Assembly: GCA_947364235.1 (NCBI GenBank)
Contig: CANARY010000004.1
Coordinates: forward strand, 124,001-188,000
Source: an uncultured Candidatus Melainabacteria bacterium
GTDB lineage: Bacteria > Cyanobacteriota > Vampirovibrionia > Gastranaerophilales > Gastranaerophilaceae
Length of the DNA stretch: 64,000 nt
Direction of reading: 5' to 3'
This document shows positions 43,980-52,708 of this stretch, piece by piece. Below the pieces are notes generated by a model. The model was given only the letters and a program-made list of their open reading frames with translations. It was not told the DNA's origin and searched no databases. The first letter of the stretch is position 1. The number at the start of each line of letters is the position of its first letter. Both the position numbers and the translations under genes were made by a program.

Positions 43980-44054
43980 CTTCTGTAACGATTTGCATTT
44001 CATATATCTTGTATATATAAAAAACAGAGTTAACATGATAATAGAGGTAAGTAT

Positions 44055-44549
44055 ATGGAAACGATTGCTTCTCCAACCCCAATTGATACATCTATGTTCG
44101 CAGATTTTGCTGCTCCTGTTGTTTCTGCTCAGAGCAGAAATATTGTTGAGCGTGTTGTTCCGGAAACAGAAAAAGAATCAGGACAAACGTATCGTTCTGA
44201 TGTTCAGGATGATTATACAGCAGCTTATCGTGAGGTAGAAGAAAGGGAAGCTAAGGAATATCGAGAGCCAGAGACGCGTGAAAGAGAAGAAAGTACGCAG
44301 CAGGATTTGAATGAGTATTATTCAAAGCTTGCTGCTGGTAATTATATTTCTGCTGATTATTCGCATGCTGACCCTGTTGCGGCTGCATCAAGCGGAGTTA
44401 AGCAATCTGCTGCTAATCTTCAAAATGCAATGATTGAAGCTGTTCAAAAAGGGATGAGTATTGAACACGCTTGTAATATTAGAAGTGCTAAGGCAGCTTA
44501 CGAAGCTAATGTAAGAACATTAAAATCTACAATTAGTATTTCTGCTTAA
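44055..44549 (+). CDS. Small uncharacterised protein
   Basis: 164 residues, no signal peptide. A Pro/Ala/Ser-rich N-terminus, a very charged middle (about 45-85, repeated E/R/Y), and a helical C-terminal block (NLQNAMIEAVQKGMSIEHAC then AKAAYEANVRTLKS). The last part is faintly like the C-terminal helix of rod-type flagellar proteins, but no flagellar gene is present and I would not assign it. AGAGGTAAG precedes the ATG. Its end overlaps the convergent gene by 4 bases. Confidence 0.6.
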   Translation: METIASPTPIDTSMFADFAAPVVSAQSRNIVERVVPETEKESGQTYRSDVQDDYTAAYREVEEREAKEYREPETREREESTQQDLNEYYSKLAAGNYISADYSHADPVAAASSGVKQSAANLQNAMIEAVQKGMSIEHACNIRSAKAAYEANVRTLKSTISISA

Positions 44550-45160
44550 CGAATAAGAAAAAGAATTTCGTTATAAAAACGCAAAACAAAGACGATAATC
44601 AATAGTAAGATAATTAGCATTACTGCTTGAGGTGATTTCCAGTCAAAATATTCGTGTACGTGATAGACTCTATCTTTGTAAGTGTCGATGTAGTGTATTA
44701 AATAAAGTATATTAAAAATTATCATATAATGCGGATTAAAAGGTATTTCTACATTATATGTTCTAAGGGTATATTTTTGAATGATTCTTAGAACTCTATA
44801 TGTTAGAGCAATATAAATTATGCACTGCAGAAGTGTAAACAAAGCCAGAAAAGCTGCTTGTCTGTAAAAGAAAAACAGGTAAAAACCTCCGTTTATAGCA
44901 AGTAAAGTTACGAGCCAGTTAAGCTTAAGACAGTCTTTCTTGCCGTCAGAAAGTTTGTTAACGGCTTTTCCATTTATGAAAAACCAAATAGTAGAGAAAA
45001 AACCAAAAGTAAGAATATCGATTGCCAAAAATGGTCCAAACTCTTTGAACTTTATACCAGGAAGTTCCGGTTCTTTAAATAATGCCCCGCATTGTTCACA
45101 TTTCAAAGCGTCTGTTTCAATAAGATTTCCACAAAACGGACAATTAATTTTTTCGCTCAT
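44546..45160 (-). CDS. Zinc-ribbon membrane protein
   Basis: 204 residues. An N-terminal zinc ribbon (CPFCGNLIETDALKCEQCG) followed by four or five transmembrane helices (about 43-62, 80-100, 104-125, 143-160, 182-200). This arrangement, resembling DUF4234-type proteins, is common and uncharacterised. AGAGAGTTGTA precedes the ATG. Confidence 0.8.
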   Translation of the reverse strand: MSEKINCPFCGNLIETDALKCEQCGALFKEPELPGIKFKEFGPFLAIDILTFGFFSTIWFFINGKAVNKLSDGKKDCLKLNWLVTLLAINGGFYLFFFYRQAAFLALFTLLQCIIYIALTYRVLRIIQKYTLRTYNVEIPFNPHYMIIFNILYLIHYIDTYKDRVYHVHEYFDWKSPQAVMLIILLLIIVFVLRFYNEILFLIR

Positions 45161-45227
45161 TACAACTCTCTTTTTTATTTATTATATCATGAGCACATTA
45201 TTTAGCAATTGTGCAGTGCATAGACTC

Positions 45228-45854
45228 TTATAAAATTTTCTTGCAATATTCAGCTATTGGACATTCAGGGCATTTTGGATTTATAGGTTTGCAGACGTTT
45301 TGGCCGTGAGTTACCATAAGTGTATTAATATCTATCCAGTGTTTTGTTGGAAGTTTTTCCCTGAGTGCAAACTCTGTTTCTTCCGGATTTTTGGTTTTAA
45401 GGTACCCAAGACGGTTAAAAATCCTGTGAACGTGAACATCAACGCAGATAGCAGGCTTATTAAAGCCTCTAGAAAGCACAAGATTTGCGGTTTTCCGTCC
45501 GACTCCGTTGAATTTGATTAACTCTTCGATTTCATCAGGTACGATACCGCCGAGTTCTTCGTCAATCCGGCGTGAAAGCTCAATTATTTGACGCGCTTTG
45601 TTTTCGTAAAACCCAACAGGATAAATGGCTTCTGCAAGTTCTTTTATCCCTACTTCCTTCATTTCGTGAGGTGTTTTGGCAAGCTCAAGCATACGAAGTG
45701 TTGCAGGATAAGTTGTGCGGTCGTTTGTTCTAAGGCTTAAAATACAGGAAATCAAAACAAGATACGGGTCGTTGAATGTGTCCATAAGGTTCACAAATTC
45801 GCTTCTTGTCTGTTTTGCGTCTTTTAATATTTGTACGATTGCATCTATATCCAT
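45228..45854 (-). CDS. nth: Endonuclease III
   Basis: 208 residues. Bifunctional DNA glycosylase/AP lyase for oxidised pyrimidines. The helix-hairpin-helix is seen as LIKFNGVGRKTANLVLSRG, with the catalytic lysine in KTANL; the catalytic Asp follows in CVDVHVHRIFNRLG. The C-terminal [4Fe-4S] motif C-x6-C-x2-C-x5-C is complete in CKPINPKCPECPIAEYC. It follows speB after 3 nt. Confidence 0.95.
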   Translation of the reverse strand: MDIDAIVQILKDAKQTRSEFVNLMDTFNDPYLVLISCILSLRTNDRTTYPATLRMLELAKTPHEMKEVGIKELAEAIYPVGFYENKARQIIELSRRIDEELGGIVPDEIEELIKFNGVGRKTANLVLSRGFNKPAICVDVHVHRIFNRLGYLKTKNPEETEFALREKLPTKHWIDINTLMVTHGQNVCKPINPKCPECPIAEYCKKIL

Positions 45855-45857
45855 TGT

Positions 45858-46694
45858 TTAAATCGCCATTAATAGTTCTCTAATCACTTTTGTTGCAACT
45901 GCTGTTGATGCTCCGCTTGAATCATAATCAGGAGCAAGCTCAACAACATCAGCGCCTACGATATTGAAATTTGAAAGATATTTAAACCATCCGACAAGTT
46001 CTTTAAAATCTAGCCCGCCGACTTCTGGAGTGCCGGTTCCCGGCATTATTGAAGTGTCTAATACATCTAAATCGACTGTAATAAAAATATTTTTGTCTTT
46101 AAAGCAATCAAGCTCGGAATGTTCGTGTATTAAAGTATTGTGTTTTTTCATCAATTCAAACTCTTCTTTCATTCCTGAGCGAATTCCGATTTGTTTAAGG
46201 TTTTCAAATCCTACAATTTCTGCAGAATGACGGATTACAGCTGAGTGAGAAAGCGGTTCTCCAATGTATTCTTCTCTTAAATCAGTGTGTGCGTCGAAAT
46301 GTACAATTGCAAGGTTATCATAAAATTTTGATACAGCTTTGATTTCAGGTAGAGTAACAAGATGCTCTCCGCCGATACCAAAAACTCGTTTTCCGTCACG
46401 ATAGATTTCTTCTACGTTTTTTTGGATTAAATCAAGTGATTTAACAGTATTTCCAAGCGGGAATTCTAAATCCCCTGCATCGTGGAAATTACAGTCTTCA
46501 AGATGTTTATCAAAATAAGGAGAATATTCTTCTAATCCCCAGCTTGCAAGTCTTATTTGTTCCGGGGCAAATCTGGAGCCGGGTCTGTATGATACAGTGC
46601 CGTCAAACGGCATTCCGAGCATTACAATATCAGAACTTTCATAATCACTGTTCTGTCCCATCCAATTTCTATCTAAAAACGGTCCTGTTAACAT
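45858..46694 (-). CDS. speB: Agmatinase family ureohydrolase
   Basis: 278 residues, arginase/agmatinase fold. Mn-binding motifs: GGEHLVTLPE, VHFDAHTDLREEY, and ITVDLDVLDTSIMPGTGTPEVGG. It would hydrolyse agmatine to putrescine and urea; related guanidinobutyrase activity cannot be excluded from the sequence. AAGGAG precedes ATG 46694. No arginine decarboxylase gene lies in the window. Confidence 0.92.
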   Translation of the reverse strand: MLTGPFLDRNWMGQNSDYESSDIVMLGMPFDGTVSYRPGSRFAPEQIRLASWGLEEYSPYFDKHLEDCNFHDAGDLEFPLGNTVKSLDLIQKNVEEIYRDGKRVFGIGGEHLVTLPEIKAVSKFYDNLAIVHFDAHTDLREEYIGEPLSHSAVIRHSAEIVGFENLKQIGIRSGMKEEFELMKKHNTLIHEHSELDCFKDKNIFITVDLDVLDTSIMPGTGTPEVGGLDFKELVGWFKYLSNFNIVGADVVELAPDYDSSGASTAVATKVIRELLMAI

Positions 46695-46767
46695 CTTTTT
46701 CTCCTTTTTATTTTATTATAGCAAAAAATTTTTTTACTGGTTTTAGGGTAAATAGAAAGGAGAAAAA

Positions 46768-47091
46768 ATGTCAGAAATATCATTCAAATCAACATACAGA
46801 ATACCGCTTGTAGAACAAAATGTTTCAAGAGCAAAAAGGCAGGCTCTTAAACAAATGGCATCAAAATACCAAAATGTTTTATTCCCAAATGGAGAACAAG
46901 GAAACGTCAGAGTATCAATTCGTAAAAGGCTTGATGAAGGATTTGAACAAAAACTTCGCCAATTAGGCTTCAAAGTTTTTCAGAAATTTGAAAGGCACAA
47001 TATACCAAAAACTGATGGGAAAATGGATTATTATATTTTAGAAGAAGCAAGCAAAGGCAATTATAAACAATTTGGTAAACAAAAAAGATAA
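46768..47091 (+). CDS. Small basic uncharacterised protein
   Basis: 107 residues, very basic. It starts with MSEISFKSTYRIPLVEQNVS, a leader style (short polar start plus FKSTYRIP) that recurs in gut Melainabacteria proteins as I recall; the rest is helical, ending GNYKQFGKQKR. AAAGGAG lies 8 nt before the ATG. Monocistronic. No family recognised. Confidence 0.65.
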   Translation: MSEISFKSTYRIPLVEQNVSRAKRQALKQMASKYQNVLFPNGEQGNVRVSIRKRLDEGFEQKLRQLGFKVFQKFERHNIPKTDGKMDYYILEEASKGNYKQFGKQKR

Positions 47092-47096
47092 AATAA

Positions 47097-47128
47097 AAGG
47101 CGGGCTGAGTATTTACTCAGCCCGCCTT
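47097..47128 (-). terminator. Terminator of the PPi-phosphofructokinase gene
   Basis: AAGGCGGGCTGAGT-ATTT-ACTCAGCCCGCCTT stem. The T-rich tail (TTTTATTTTA) is on the minus strand, so it mainly serves the gene ending at 47140. Confidence 0.88.
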
Positions 47129-47139
47129 CTTGTATAAAA

Positions 47140-48819
47140 CTATACTTTAGCTAATTTAGCTTCGCTTTCCAAAGCAAGAGTAACTGTTGTAATGTCGCAA
47201 ACAGAAGAAGGTCCAAAGTACTGAATAGCACCAGGGAATAAATATCTGTCGTTCATAGCCCAGTCTTCTCTATTAGCTTCAAGTTTTTTGAATACAGGTC
47301 CGCTGAGTTCTACAAGAGCTTTTTTGATAACCGGTTTCATTTCACCATGGCGTCTTTCCATATTCATCATCATTGTAAGAGGTACACCGCCTGCAATCCA
47401 ATCGTTAGCAGGTTCTGTAAGGTTTCTTACTGATGATAAGTAGCCTGTTAAGCCGAAGTTAATCAAAGCAAATGCGTTGAAGCCAAGTGAATAGCAGTAG
47501 TCAGCATCAAAGTTAGAAGGGAATGCACAGCGTCCTTCATAACCGAAGAAGTGAGACTGAGTTGAGAACTTACCGCTGAATTTGCCTTCTTTTTTCATAT
47601 TTGCTAATTTTTCTTCTACCATAGAAATCAAAAGTTTTTCAGTTTCGATTTTAGAAACTTGAACGTTTCCGTGCGGGTCTCTGTCCATTAATAACTGAGA
47701 TTTGATTAAAGCTGGTAAAGATTTGAATACACTTGAATTTTCGCTTGAAAGTGAGTTTTCAATAATAGCAATTTTTTCAGCGTCAGAACCTTCTGAATAT
47801 TTAGAATCTTTTTCTAAAGAAGGCATAATGTCGTTTAAGTTTGCAATCATGGCTTTAAGTTCAGGAATGAACTCGATTAAGCCTTCAGGAATAACAGCAA
47901 TACCGAAGTTTTTGCCGTTAGCAGAACGTCTTGCAACGATGTCTGAAATGTAATCAATGATTGAAGAAAGTGACATTTTCTTTTGCTCAACTTCTTCTGA
48001 AATCAAAGTGATGTTTGGCTGTGTTTGAAGAGCAGCTTCCAAAGCAACGTGAGAAGCGCTTCTGCCCATGATCTTAACAAAGTGCCAGTATTTTTTTGCA
48101 GAGTTAGCGTCTCTTTCAATGTTACCAATAAGTTCCCCGTAAGTTTTAGTAGCTGTATCAAAACCAAACGAAATTTCGATTTGTTCGTTCTTCAAGTCTC
48201 CGTCAATTGTTTTAGGGCATCCGATTACCTGAATGCCGGCGTTGTTTGCAACAAACCATTCAGCAAGAAGTGCTGCGTTTGTATTAGAATCGTCGCCGCC
48301 GATGATTACAACAGCAGATATGTTAAGTTTTTTGCAGACTTCAAGAGCTGATTTGAATTGTTCTTCTGTTTCTAATTTAGTTCTGCCTGAACCGATGATG
48401 TCAAAGCCGCCAGTATTTCTGTAATCGTTAATGAATTCGTCGTTAAATTCAACGTATTTGCCTTCGATAATGCCGCTTGGACCGCCTAAGAAACCGTAAA
48501 GGCTGTTAGCTGGGTTAGCTTGCTTTAAAGCATCATAAAGCCCTGCAATAACGTTGTGTCCGCCAGGAGCTTGTCCGCCGGAAAGTATAACACCTACGTT
48601 TCTGATTTCGCTTGATACAGATTCAGTAGAAGTTTGGAATGTTACGGTTGGTTTACCATAAGTGTTTTTGAATAATTCCTTGATTTCTTCTTTGTTAGCA
48701 ACAGCTTCTGTTGCTGAACCTTCTTGAGAAATAAGATGATTAATACCATTTGCCAATGAAGCAGGAAGCTTTGGCTGGTATTTAAGTCTCTCGATTTGTA
48801 ATGGTGATAAATTTGTCAT
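47140..48819 (-). CDS. pfp: Diphosphate-fructose-6-phosphate 1-phosphotransferase (PPi-PFK)
   Basis: 559 residues, long (beta-subunit/clade-II like) phosphofructokinase. N-terminal [20 protein letters not shown], then [16 protein letters not shown] and [20 protein letters not shown]. The Asp-Asp in GGDDS and the Lys in PKTIDGDL mark PPi rather than ATP as phosphoryl donor. It works reversibly between fructose-6-P and fructose-1,6-bisphosphate in glycolysis/gluconeogenesis. With the ATP-type PEPCK at 59265 it suits an energy-limited fermenter. AAAGGAAA precedes ATG 48819. Confidence 0.95.
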   Translation of the reverse strand: MTNLSPLQIERLKYQPKLPASLANGINHLISQEGSATEAVANKEEIKELFKNTYGKPTVTFQTSTESVSSEIRNVGVILSGGQAPGGHNVIAGLYDALKQANPANSLYGFLGGPSGIIEGKYVEFNDEFINDYRNTGGFDIIGSGRTKLETEEQFKSALEVCKKLNISAVVIIGGDDSNTNAALLAEWFVANNAGIQVIGCPKTIDGDLKNEQIEISFGFDTATKTYGELIGNIERDANSAKKYWHFVKIMGRSASHVALEAALQTQPNITLISEEVEQKKMSLSSIIDYISDIVARRSANGKNFGIAVIPEGLIEFIPELKAMIANLNDIMPSLEKDSKYSEGSDAEKIAIIENSLSSENSSVFKSLPALIKSQLLMDRDPHGNVQVSKIETEKLLISMVEEKLANMKKEGKFSGKFSTQSHFFGYEGRCAFPSNFDADYCYSLGFNAFALINFGLTGYLSSVRNLTEPANDWIAGGVPLTMMMNMERRHGEMKPVIKKALVELSGPVFKKLEANREDWAMNDRYLFPGAIQYFGPSSVCDITTVTLALESEAKLAKV

Positions 48820-48879
48820 AAAAGTTTCCTTTCTTCTTTGACAAAATTATATCATGAAGAAAAGAAAAATTTACGAATA

Positions 48880-49278
48880 TTATTGAATTATGTCTTCTTC
48901 ATTGAAATATATCAACTTGCCTTTTTGCGGAACCCATTCGGCATCAACAATATATGAATTGCATTTTTTTAAAGCACCGTCTTTAAGCCCGAACTTTGTT
49001 CTTATATCAGCAATAGTTTCAGTTCCGCTTGTTTGATAAGTATATTGTGCTTTGCGCTCAATAAGGCCAAAAAAGAATTTTTCACCAGCTTTGTATGTTA
49101 GTGTACCTGCCTTTTTGGCACGATTAATATTTTCTTTCGTTGTTGAAGTTCTGTTGTAGTCATCAGAATAACTTCCTGATACAGGTGTTGTATCCGTTTT
49201 TGTTTGTGGTTTAGTCTGTGTTGTTACGGTAGTCATTTTAGCACTTTGATATGCTGCATTAATTGAAAGGCTGCTCAT
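48880..49278 (-). CDS. Small protein with a LysM-like C-terminus
   Basis: 132 residues, no signal peptide. A Ser/Thr/Gln-rich N-terminal half (about 1-55) and a C-terminal part in which YQTSGTETIADIRTKFGLKD, then ALKKCN...VPQKGKLIYF, follows the LysM pattern (xxVxxGDTLxxIAxxxGxxxxxLxxxN...L..GQ.L.I). LysM domains bind glycans such as peptidoglycan; here the match is weak and export is unexplained. TAGGAGT precedes the ATG. Confidence 0.6.
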   Translation of the reverse strand: MSSLSINAAYQSAKMTTVTTQTKPQTKTDTTPVSGSYSDDYNRTSTTKENINRAKKAGTLTYKAGEKFFFGLIERKAQYTYQTSGTETIADIRTKFGLKDGALKKCNSYIVDAEWVPQKGKLIYFNEEDIIQ

Positions 49279-49358
49279 AAAATACTCCTATCTCTAACGT
49301 GGTTATATTAATAAAGTATTTTTATGAGAAAAAATTGCCTTTTTGTTTTTATTTACTC

Positions 49359-50153
49359 CTAAAAACCATTAAGCAAAAGCAAGCTGGCCCAGATTACAAT
49401 AATTCCGGACATAACTCCTGCAATTGCATAATGCCAGTCTCCGTATTCGTGTGAAAGCGGCAATAAAGTATCAAATGATATGTAAATCATAATTCCTACA
49501 ACTGCAGCCATAAAAAAGCCGACAAATACTTGAGGCAGGAACCAGTGTAAAAGAGCAAGCCCGATTAGCGCTCCTAAAGGTTCAGTCATTCCTGTCCAAA
49601 ACGAATACCAGATTGCCATTCGTTTTTTACCTGTTGCATGGTAGATTGGAAGTGCAACTGCAATACCTTCCGGAATGTTGTGCAATGCGATTGCAAGAGC
49701 AACAGATATTCCGATGGTTACATCTTGAGAGGTTACGAGGAAAGTGCCTAAGCCTTCAGGAAAATTATGTACGGCAATTGCAATTGCTGTAAGAAGTCCT
49801 GCTCTTTTGATTTTACTGTGCCTTGTACAGTTCTCGCATCCTTCTGTCAAATCCTCTTCAACGTGGTCAGGCAGAAATGTATCAATCAGCTTGGATATAA
49901 TTACACCGGCGATAAATCCCCAGAACATAATCCAGTGGTAATCAATCGGATAGTAGTTTTTTAGTAATTCTTCTGCTGTTGAAAGGATTTCTGTGAAAGA
50001 AACAAAAATCATTACTCCAGCTGAAAATCCTAAGCCAAGAGAAAGGATTTTTAAATTATTCTTTTTAACCAGAAAAGTAATAAAACCTCCGATTACAGTG
50101 GCTAAACCGGCTAAAAGAGTCATTAATAAAGGTATTTTCCAGTTTTCAATCAT
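49359..50153 (-). CDS. zupT: ZIP-family zinc transporter
   Basis: 264 residues, eight transmembrane helices. The two metal-binding helix motifs are VHNFPEGLGTF and LHNIPEGIAVALPIY, as in ZupT. It imports Zn2+ and other divalents. I chose ATG 50153 because TGtTATACT ends 6 nt upstream; the frame is open to a TTG at 50204 without support. A cysteine/histidine-rich loop (ENCTRHSK) between helices 3 and 4 may be a metal sensor loop. Confidence 0.93.
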   Translation of the reverse strand: MIENWKIPLLMTLLAGLATVIGGFITFLVKKNNLKILSLGLGFSAGVMIFVSFTEILSTAEELLKNYYPIDYHWIMFWGFIAGVIISKLIDTFLPDHVEEDLTEGCENCTRHSKIKRAGLLTAIAIAVHNFPEGLGTFLVTSQDVTIGISVALAIALHNIPEGIAVALPIYHATGKKRMAIWYSFWTGMTEPLGALIGLALLHWFLPQVFVGFFMAAVVGIMIYISFDTLLPLSHEYGDWHYAIAGVMSGIIVIWASLLLLNGF

Positions 50154-50159
50154 AAAATA

Positions 50160-50168
50160 AGTATAACA
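50160..50168 (-). promoter_or_regulatory. Extended -10 of zupT, leaderless architecture
   Basis: Minus strand TGtTATACT, six bases (TATTTT), ATG 50153. No Shine-Dalgarno. Confidence 0.55.
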
Positions 50169-50183
50169 CGAAAAAATAAGTGC

Positions 50184-50212
50184 TTGCAAAAAAAAATTCA
50201 GCAAGTTATATT
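50184..50212 (+). promoter_or_regulatory. Promoter of tRNA-Asp
   Basis: TTGCAA at 50184-50189, a 17-nt spacer, then TATATT at 50207-50212. Start near 50219, 28 nt before the tRNA. Confidence 0.6.
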
Positions 50213-50246
50213 AATTTATGTCAGCAATGATTTGATAATTGAATAC

Positions 50247-50324
50247 GGGAGCGTAGCTCAGTCTGGTTAGAGCGCATGCCTGTCACGCATGAGGTCGCGA
50301 GTTCGAGCCTCGTCGTTCCCGCCA
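50247..50324 (+). tRNA. tRNA-Asp (GTC)
   Basis: Acceptor GGGAGCG/CGTTCCC, D-stem GCTC/GAGC, anticodon stem CATGC/GCATG around CTGTCAC (anticodon GTC), T-arm GCGAG-TTCGAGC-CTCGT (its last pair is G-T), discriminator G, encoded CCA at 50322-50324. Confidence 0.96.
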
Positions 50325-50328
50325 TTTA

Positions 50329-50354
50329 AAAAGAAGCCTTAAGGCTTCTTTTTT
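50329..50354. terminator. Terminator between tRNA-Asp and the LysR gene
   Basis: AAAAGAAGCCTTAAGGCTTCTTTTTT, perfect stem with T-run on the + strand; A-run on the other side serves the convergent regulator gene. Confidence 0.85.
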
Positions 50355-51243
50355 ATTGAAGTTTTTTCTGCAAATGATTTAGAAATACTTTTGCAGCTGG
50401 AGAAAATGCCTGATTCTTTTTCCAGACAATGTCTAACCCTGATTCAAGTTTTGGATAAAGCGGGCGAAAGCATAATCCGCTTTCTTCGGATGTGTCTGCC
50501 AGCTTGTCGAGTGTAATTGCAGTTCCTACTCCTGCTTTAACCATTACTGCTGCGTTATAAACAAGGTTATAAGTGGCTGTGATATTTAATTTTTCAAACT
50601 CATCTCCGAACCAATCCAAAAAACCGCTTTCTTTTGAATATTTTGGAGACATTTGGCGTGAAGCAAGAAGAGGTATGTTGATTAAATCTTGCATTGTAAT
50701 TTTTTCTTTAAGCGCCAGCGGATTGTCTTTTCTTGTAATTATTCCCCAGACGTCTTTTTCCGGTAAAGCTATGTTGTCATATTTTGATAAGTCTACAGGC
50801 TGGATTAATACTCCAAAATCTAACAGTCCTCTATCTAATTTTTCCATTACATCTTCTGCGTTTCCGCTATATATATGGTATTTGATATCCGGATATTCCT
50901 GCTGCAGCTCTTTAATGACTGCTGCAATGTATTTCATGGAATCAGTTTCACCGCTTCCGATATAAATATCACCGCTTATTGCATCTGAGATTGATAGAAA
51001 TTCTGCTTCTGTTTTTTCAACCATTTCAACAATTTCTTGTGCTCTTTTTCTCAAAAGTAAACCTTCGGCAGTAAGTGTTAACTGATGCTTTCCTCTGATT
51101 AAAAGTTTCTGTTTCAACTCGCGTTCCAAGTCTTGCAGCTGACGGGTTAAGGTTGGCTGTGTCAGGTGAAGAGAGTTTGCAGCTTTTGTTATTGAGCCTT
51201 CTCTTGCTGCTGCTAAAAAATATTTTAAAACACGAATTTCCAT
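50353..51243 (-). CDS. LysR-family transcriptional regulator
   Basis: 296 residues. N-terminal winged helix-turn-helix (LKYFLAAAREGSITKAANSL, HLTQPTLTRQLQDLERELK), then a periplasmic-binding-like effector domain (about 90-290). Full length for the family. The gene diverges from an alpha/beta hydrolase gene, its likely target. Its own promoter is near-consensus, TTGACG-17-TATAAT, 6 nt before ATG 51243, implying a leaderless message. The effector cannot be inferred. Confidence 0.94.
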   Translation of the reverse strand: MEIRVLKYFLAAAREGSITKAANSLHLTQPTLTRQLQDLERELKQKLLIRGKHQLTLTAEGLLLRKRAQEIVEMVEKTEAEFLSISDAISGDIYIGSGETDSMKYIAAVIKELQQEYPDIKYHIYSGNAEDVMEKLDRGLLDFGVLIQPVDLSKYDNIALPEKDVWGIITRKDNPLALKEKITMQDLINIPLLASRQMSPKYSKESGFLDWFGDEFEKLNITATYNLVYNAAVMVKAGVGTAITLDKLADTSEESGLCFRPLYPKLESGLDIVWKKNQAFSPAAKVFLNHLQKKLQ

Positions 51244-51249
51244 GCTTTG

Positions 51250-51278
51250 ATTATAAAATTTTTAAATATGCCCGTCAA
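51250..51278 (-). promoter_or_regulatory. Near-consensus promoter of the LysR gene, leaderless
   Basis: Minus strand TTGACG (51278-51273), a 17-nt spacer, TATAAT (51255-51250), CAAAGC, ATG 51243. A dyad CATA-N6-TATG at 51280-51293 sits just upstream, a plausible operator. Confidence 0.7.
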
Positions 51279-51350
51279 GCATATAAACGTATGTAATATA
51301 AGTATTTGTTATTTATTGATGAATATAGATAATAAAATAAAGGAGCTAAT

Positions 51351-52238
51351 ATGGATATATTGAAAGTAAAAACACCAAGAGGTTTAGAACTAGCAGGAGC
51401 AATGTTTGGAAATAAAACGGCTGATACTGTATTGATTATGGTGACAGGTATATGTTCTAATATTTTTCAAAATGAGCTGCTCTATAGTACGGGAGAATTG
51501 TTGAGTAAAAATGGAATTGCAGTGATTATTGCGCATGCTCACGACGCATTCTCTTGTTTTGCTTATACAGATTTTTTAACTGGAAAACAGAGGCATTCGG
51601 GGGTGTTTAAAGCTGAATTTGATATGGTTTATGAAGATGTTGAAGCTTATGTTAATTATGCTAAAAATGAGATAGGGTTTAAGAATGTTATCTTAGCTGG
51701 ACATTCTTTAGGCTCAAATAAAATTATTAACTACCTCGGAACTACTCCTGATGATTATGTTGATTATTTTATAATTTCTTCTCCTGTAGATATTATGCAT
51801 TGGTGGAAAGTTATGCCAAATGTTGACAAATGCTTTGCAATGGCTGAAAAGTGGGTTCAAGAAGGCAGAGGAAATGACATTTTGCCGTTTTTATTCGGAG
51901 GGTTCTCTCCTATGACAGCAAATACAGTTCTTGGATTTTATAATGCAGATAATCTCAAGAATTGCCCTGTTTTAAGTAAAGATGGAGAAACTAATTCTTT
52001 GTTTAAAATGAAGCCTAGAGGCTCGTTTATAATTGGTTCAAAAGATTCAGTGACTGGTGATAGTCCTAAAAGTTTTATGGAGACTTTAAATTCGTGGACA
52101 AAGAATTCTAAACAAAATCAGGTAATTGAAATTGAAGGCGGTTCTCATATTTTTTATGGAAAACATGAGATTTATGCAAAGACTGTTTTAGATTGTGTAA
52201 AAAAATATTTAAAAACAAGTGTTGAATCGCTGAAATGA
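51351..52238 (+). CDS. Alpha/beta hydrolase, DUF1749-like
   Basis: 295 residues. The nucleophile elbow is AGHSLGSNKIINYL (GHSLG, about 116-120) and the oxyanion-side segment MVTGICSNIFQNELLY is near the start. A late Asp (GSKDSVTGD, about 227-231) and the final His (GGSHIFYGKHE, about 266-267) complete the triad. Probably an esterase/lipase-like cytoplasmic enzyme; substrate unknown. Strong AAAGGAG before the ATG. Divergent from the LysR gene. Confidence 0.82.
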   Translation: MDILKVKTPRGLELAGAMFGNKTADTVLIMVTGICSNIFQNELLYSTGELLSKNGIAVIIAHAHDAFSCFAYTDFLTGKQRHSGVFKAEFDMVYEDVEAYVNYAKNEIGFKNVILAGHSLGSNKIINYLGTTPDDYVDYFIISSPVDIMHWWKVMPNVDKCFAMAEKWVQEGRGNDILPFLFGGFSPMTANTVLGFYNADNLKNCPVLSKDGETNSLFKMKPRGSFIIGSKDSVTGDSPKSFMETLNSWTKNSKQNQVIEIEGGSHIFYGKHEIYAKTVLDCVKKYLKTSVESLK

Positions 52239-52254
52239 TTTGAAATCAATAAAG

Positions 52255-52283
52255 TTGCAATTTTTTCATTTATGTTTTATGCT
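52255..52283 (+). promoter_or_regulatory. Promoter of the hemerythrin gene
   Basis: TTGCAA at 52255-52260, a 17-nt spacer, then TATGCT at 52278-52283; GGAGCGG lies in the short leader. Confidence 0.55.
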
Positions 52284-52300
52284 GGAATTGGAGCGGTATT

Positions 52301-52708
52301 ATGAAAACATTTGATTGGCATGAGAGTTATGATGTAAAAGTTGAGAAATTCAATGATCAGCATAAACATTTATTTGAAATAGTAAAAGACCTTTATGTTG
52401 CAATGGAAGATAAGGAAAATCGTCTTGCTCTTGCACATATTATTAATAACCTTATCAGATATTCGAAAGAGCATTTTTCAGAAGAAGAAATTTGTCTTTT
52501 AAATAATAATTACCCGAATTATGAAAAACATAGAAAACAGCATAAGCTTTTTCTAGATAAGATTGAGCAGTTTGCAGCAGATTATAACTCAGGTAAATAT
52601 CTGCTCCATATTGATATTTTATTGTTTTTGAAGAACTGGGTGCTTCAGCATATTCTTGTTGCTGATAAAGCTTATGGTGATTATTTAAATTCTAAAGGTA
52701 TTTATTAA
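52301..52708 (+). CDS. Bacteriohemerythrin
   Basis: 135 residues, four-helix bundle with the diiron ligands of hemerythrin: WHESYDVKVEKFNDQHKHLF (H, then H-x3-H region), HFSEEEICLLNNNYPNYEKH, RKQHKLFLDKI, and the C-terminal WVLQHILVADKAYGDYL (H-x4-D). It binds O2 reversibly, in anaerobes probably for sensing or detoxifying oxygen. It overlaps the end of the convergent channel gene by 4 bases. Confidence 0.93.
   Translation: MKTFDWHESYDVKVEKFNDQHKHLFEIVKDLYVAMEDKENRLALAHIINNLIRYSKEHFSEEEICLLNNNYPNYEKHRKQHKLFLDKIEQFAADYNSGKYLLHIDILLFLKNWVLQHILVADKAYGDYLNSKGIY

Noticed and set aside
44055..44549. Flagellar rod protein identity for the 164-residue protein
   Set aside because: Only a short helical C-terminal resemblance; no flagellar genes nearby and the charged middle is atypical.
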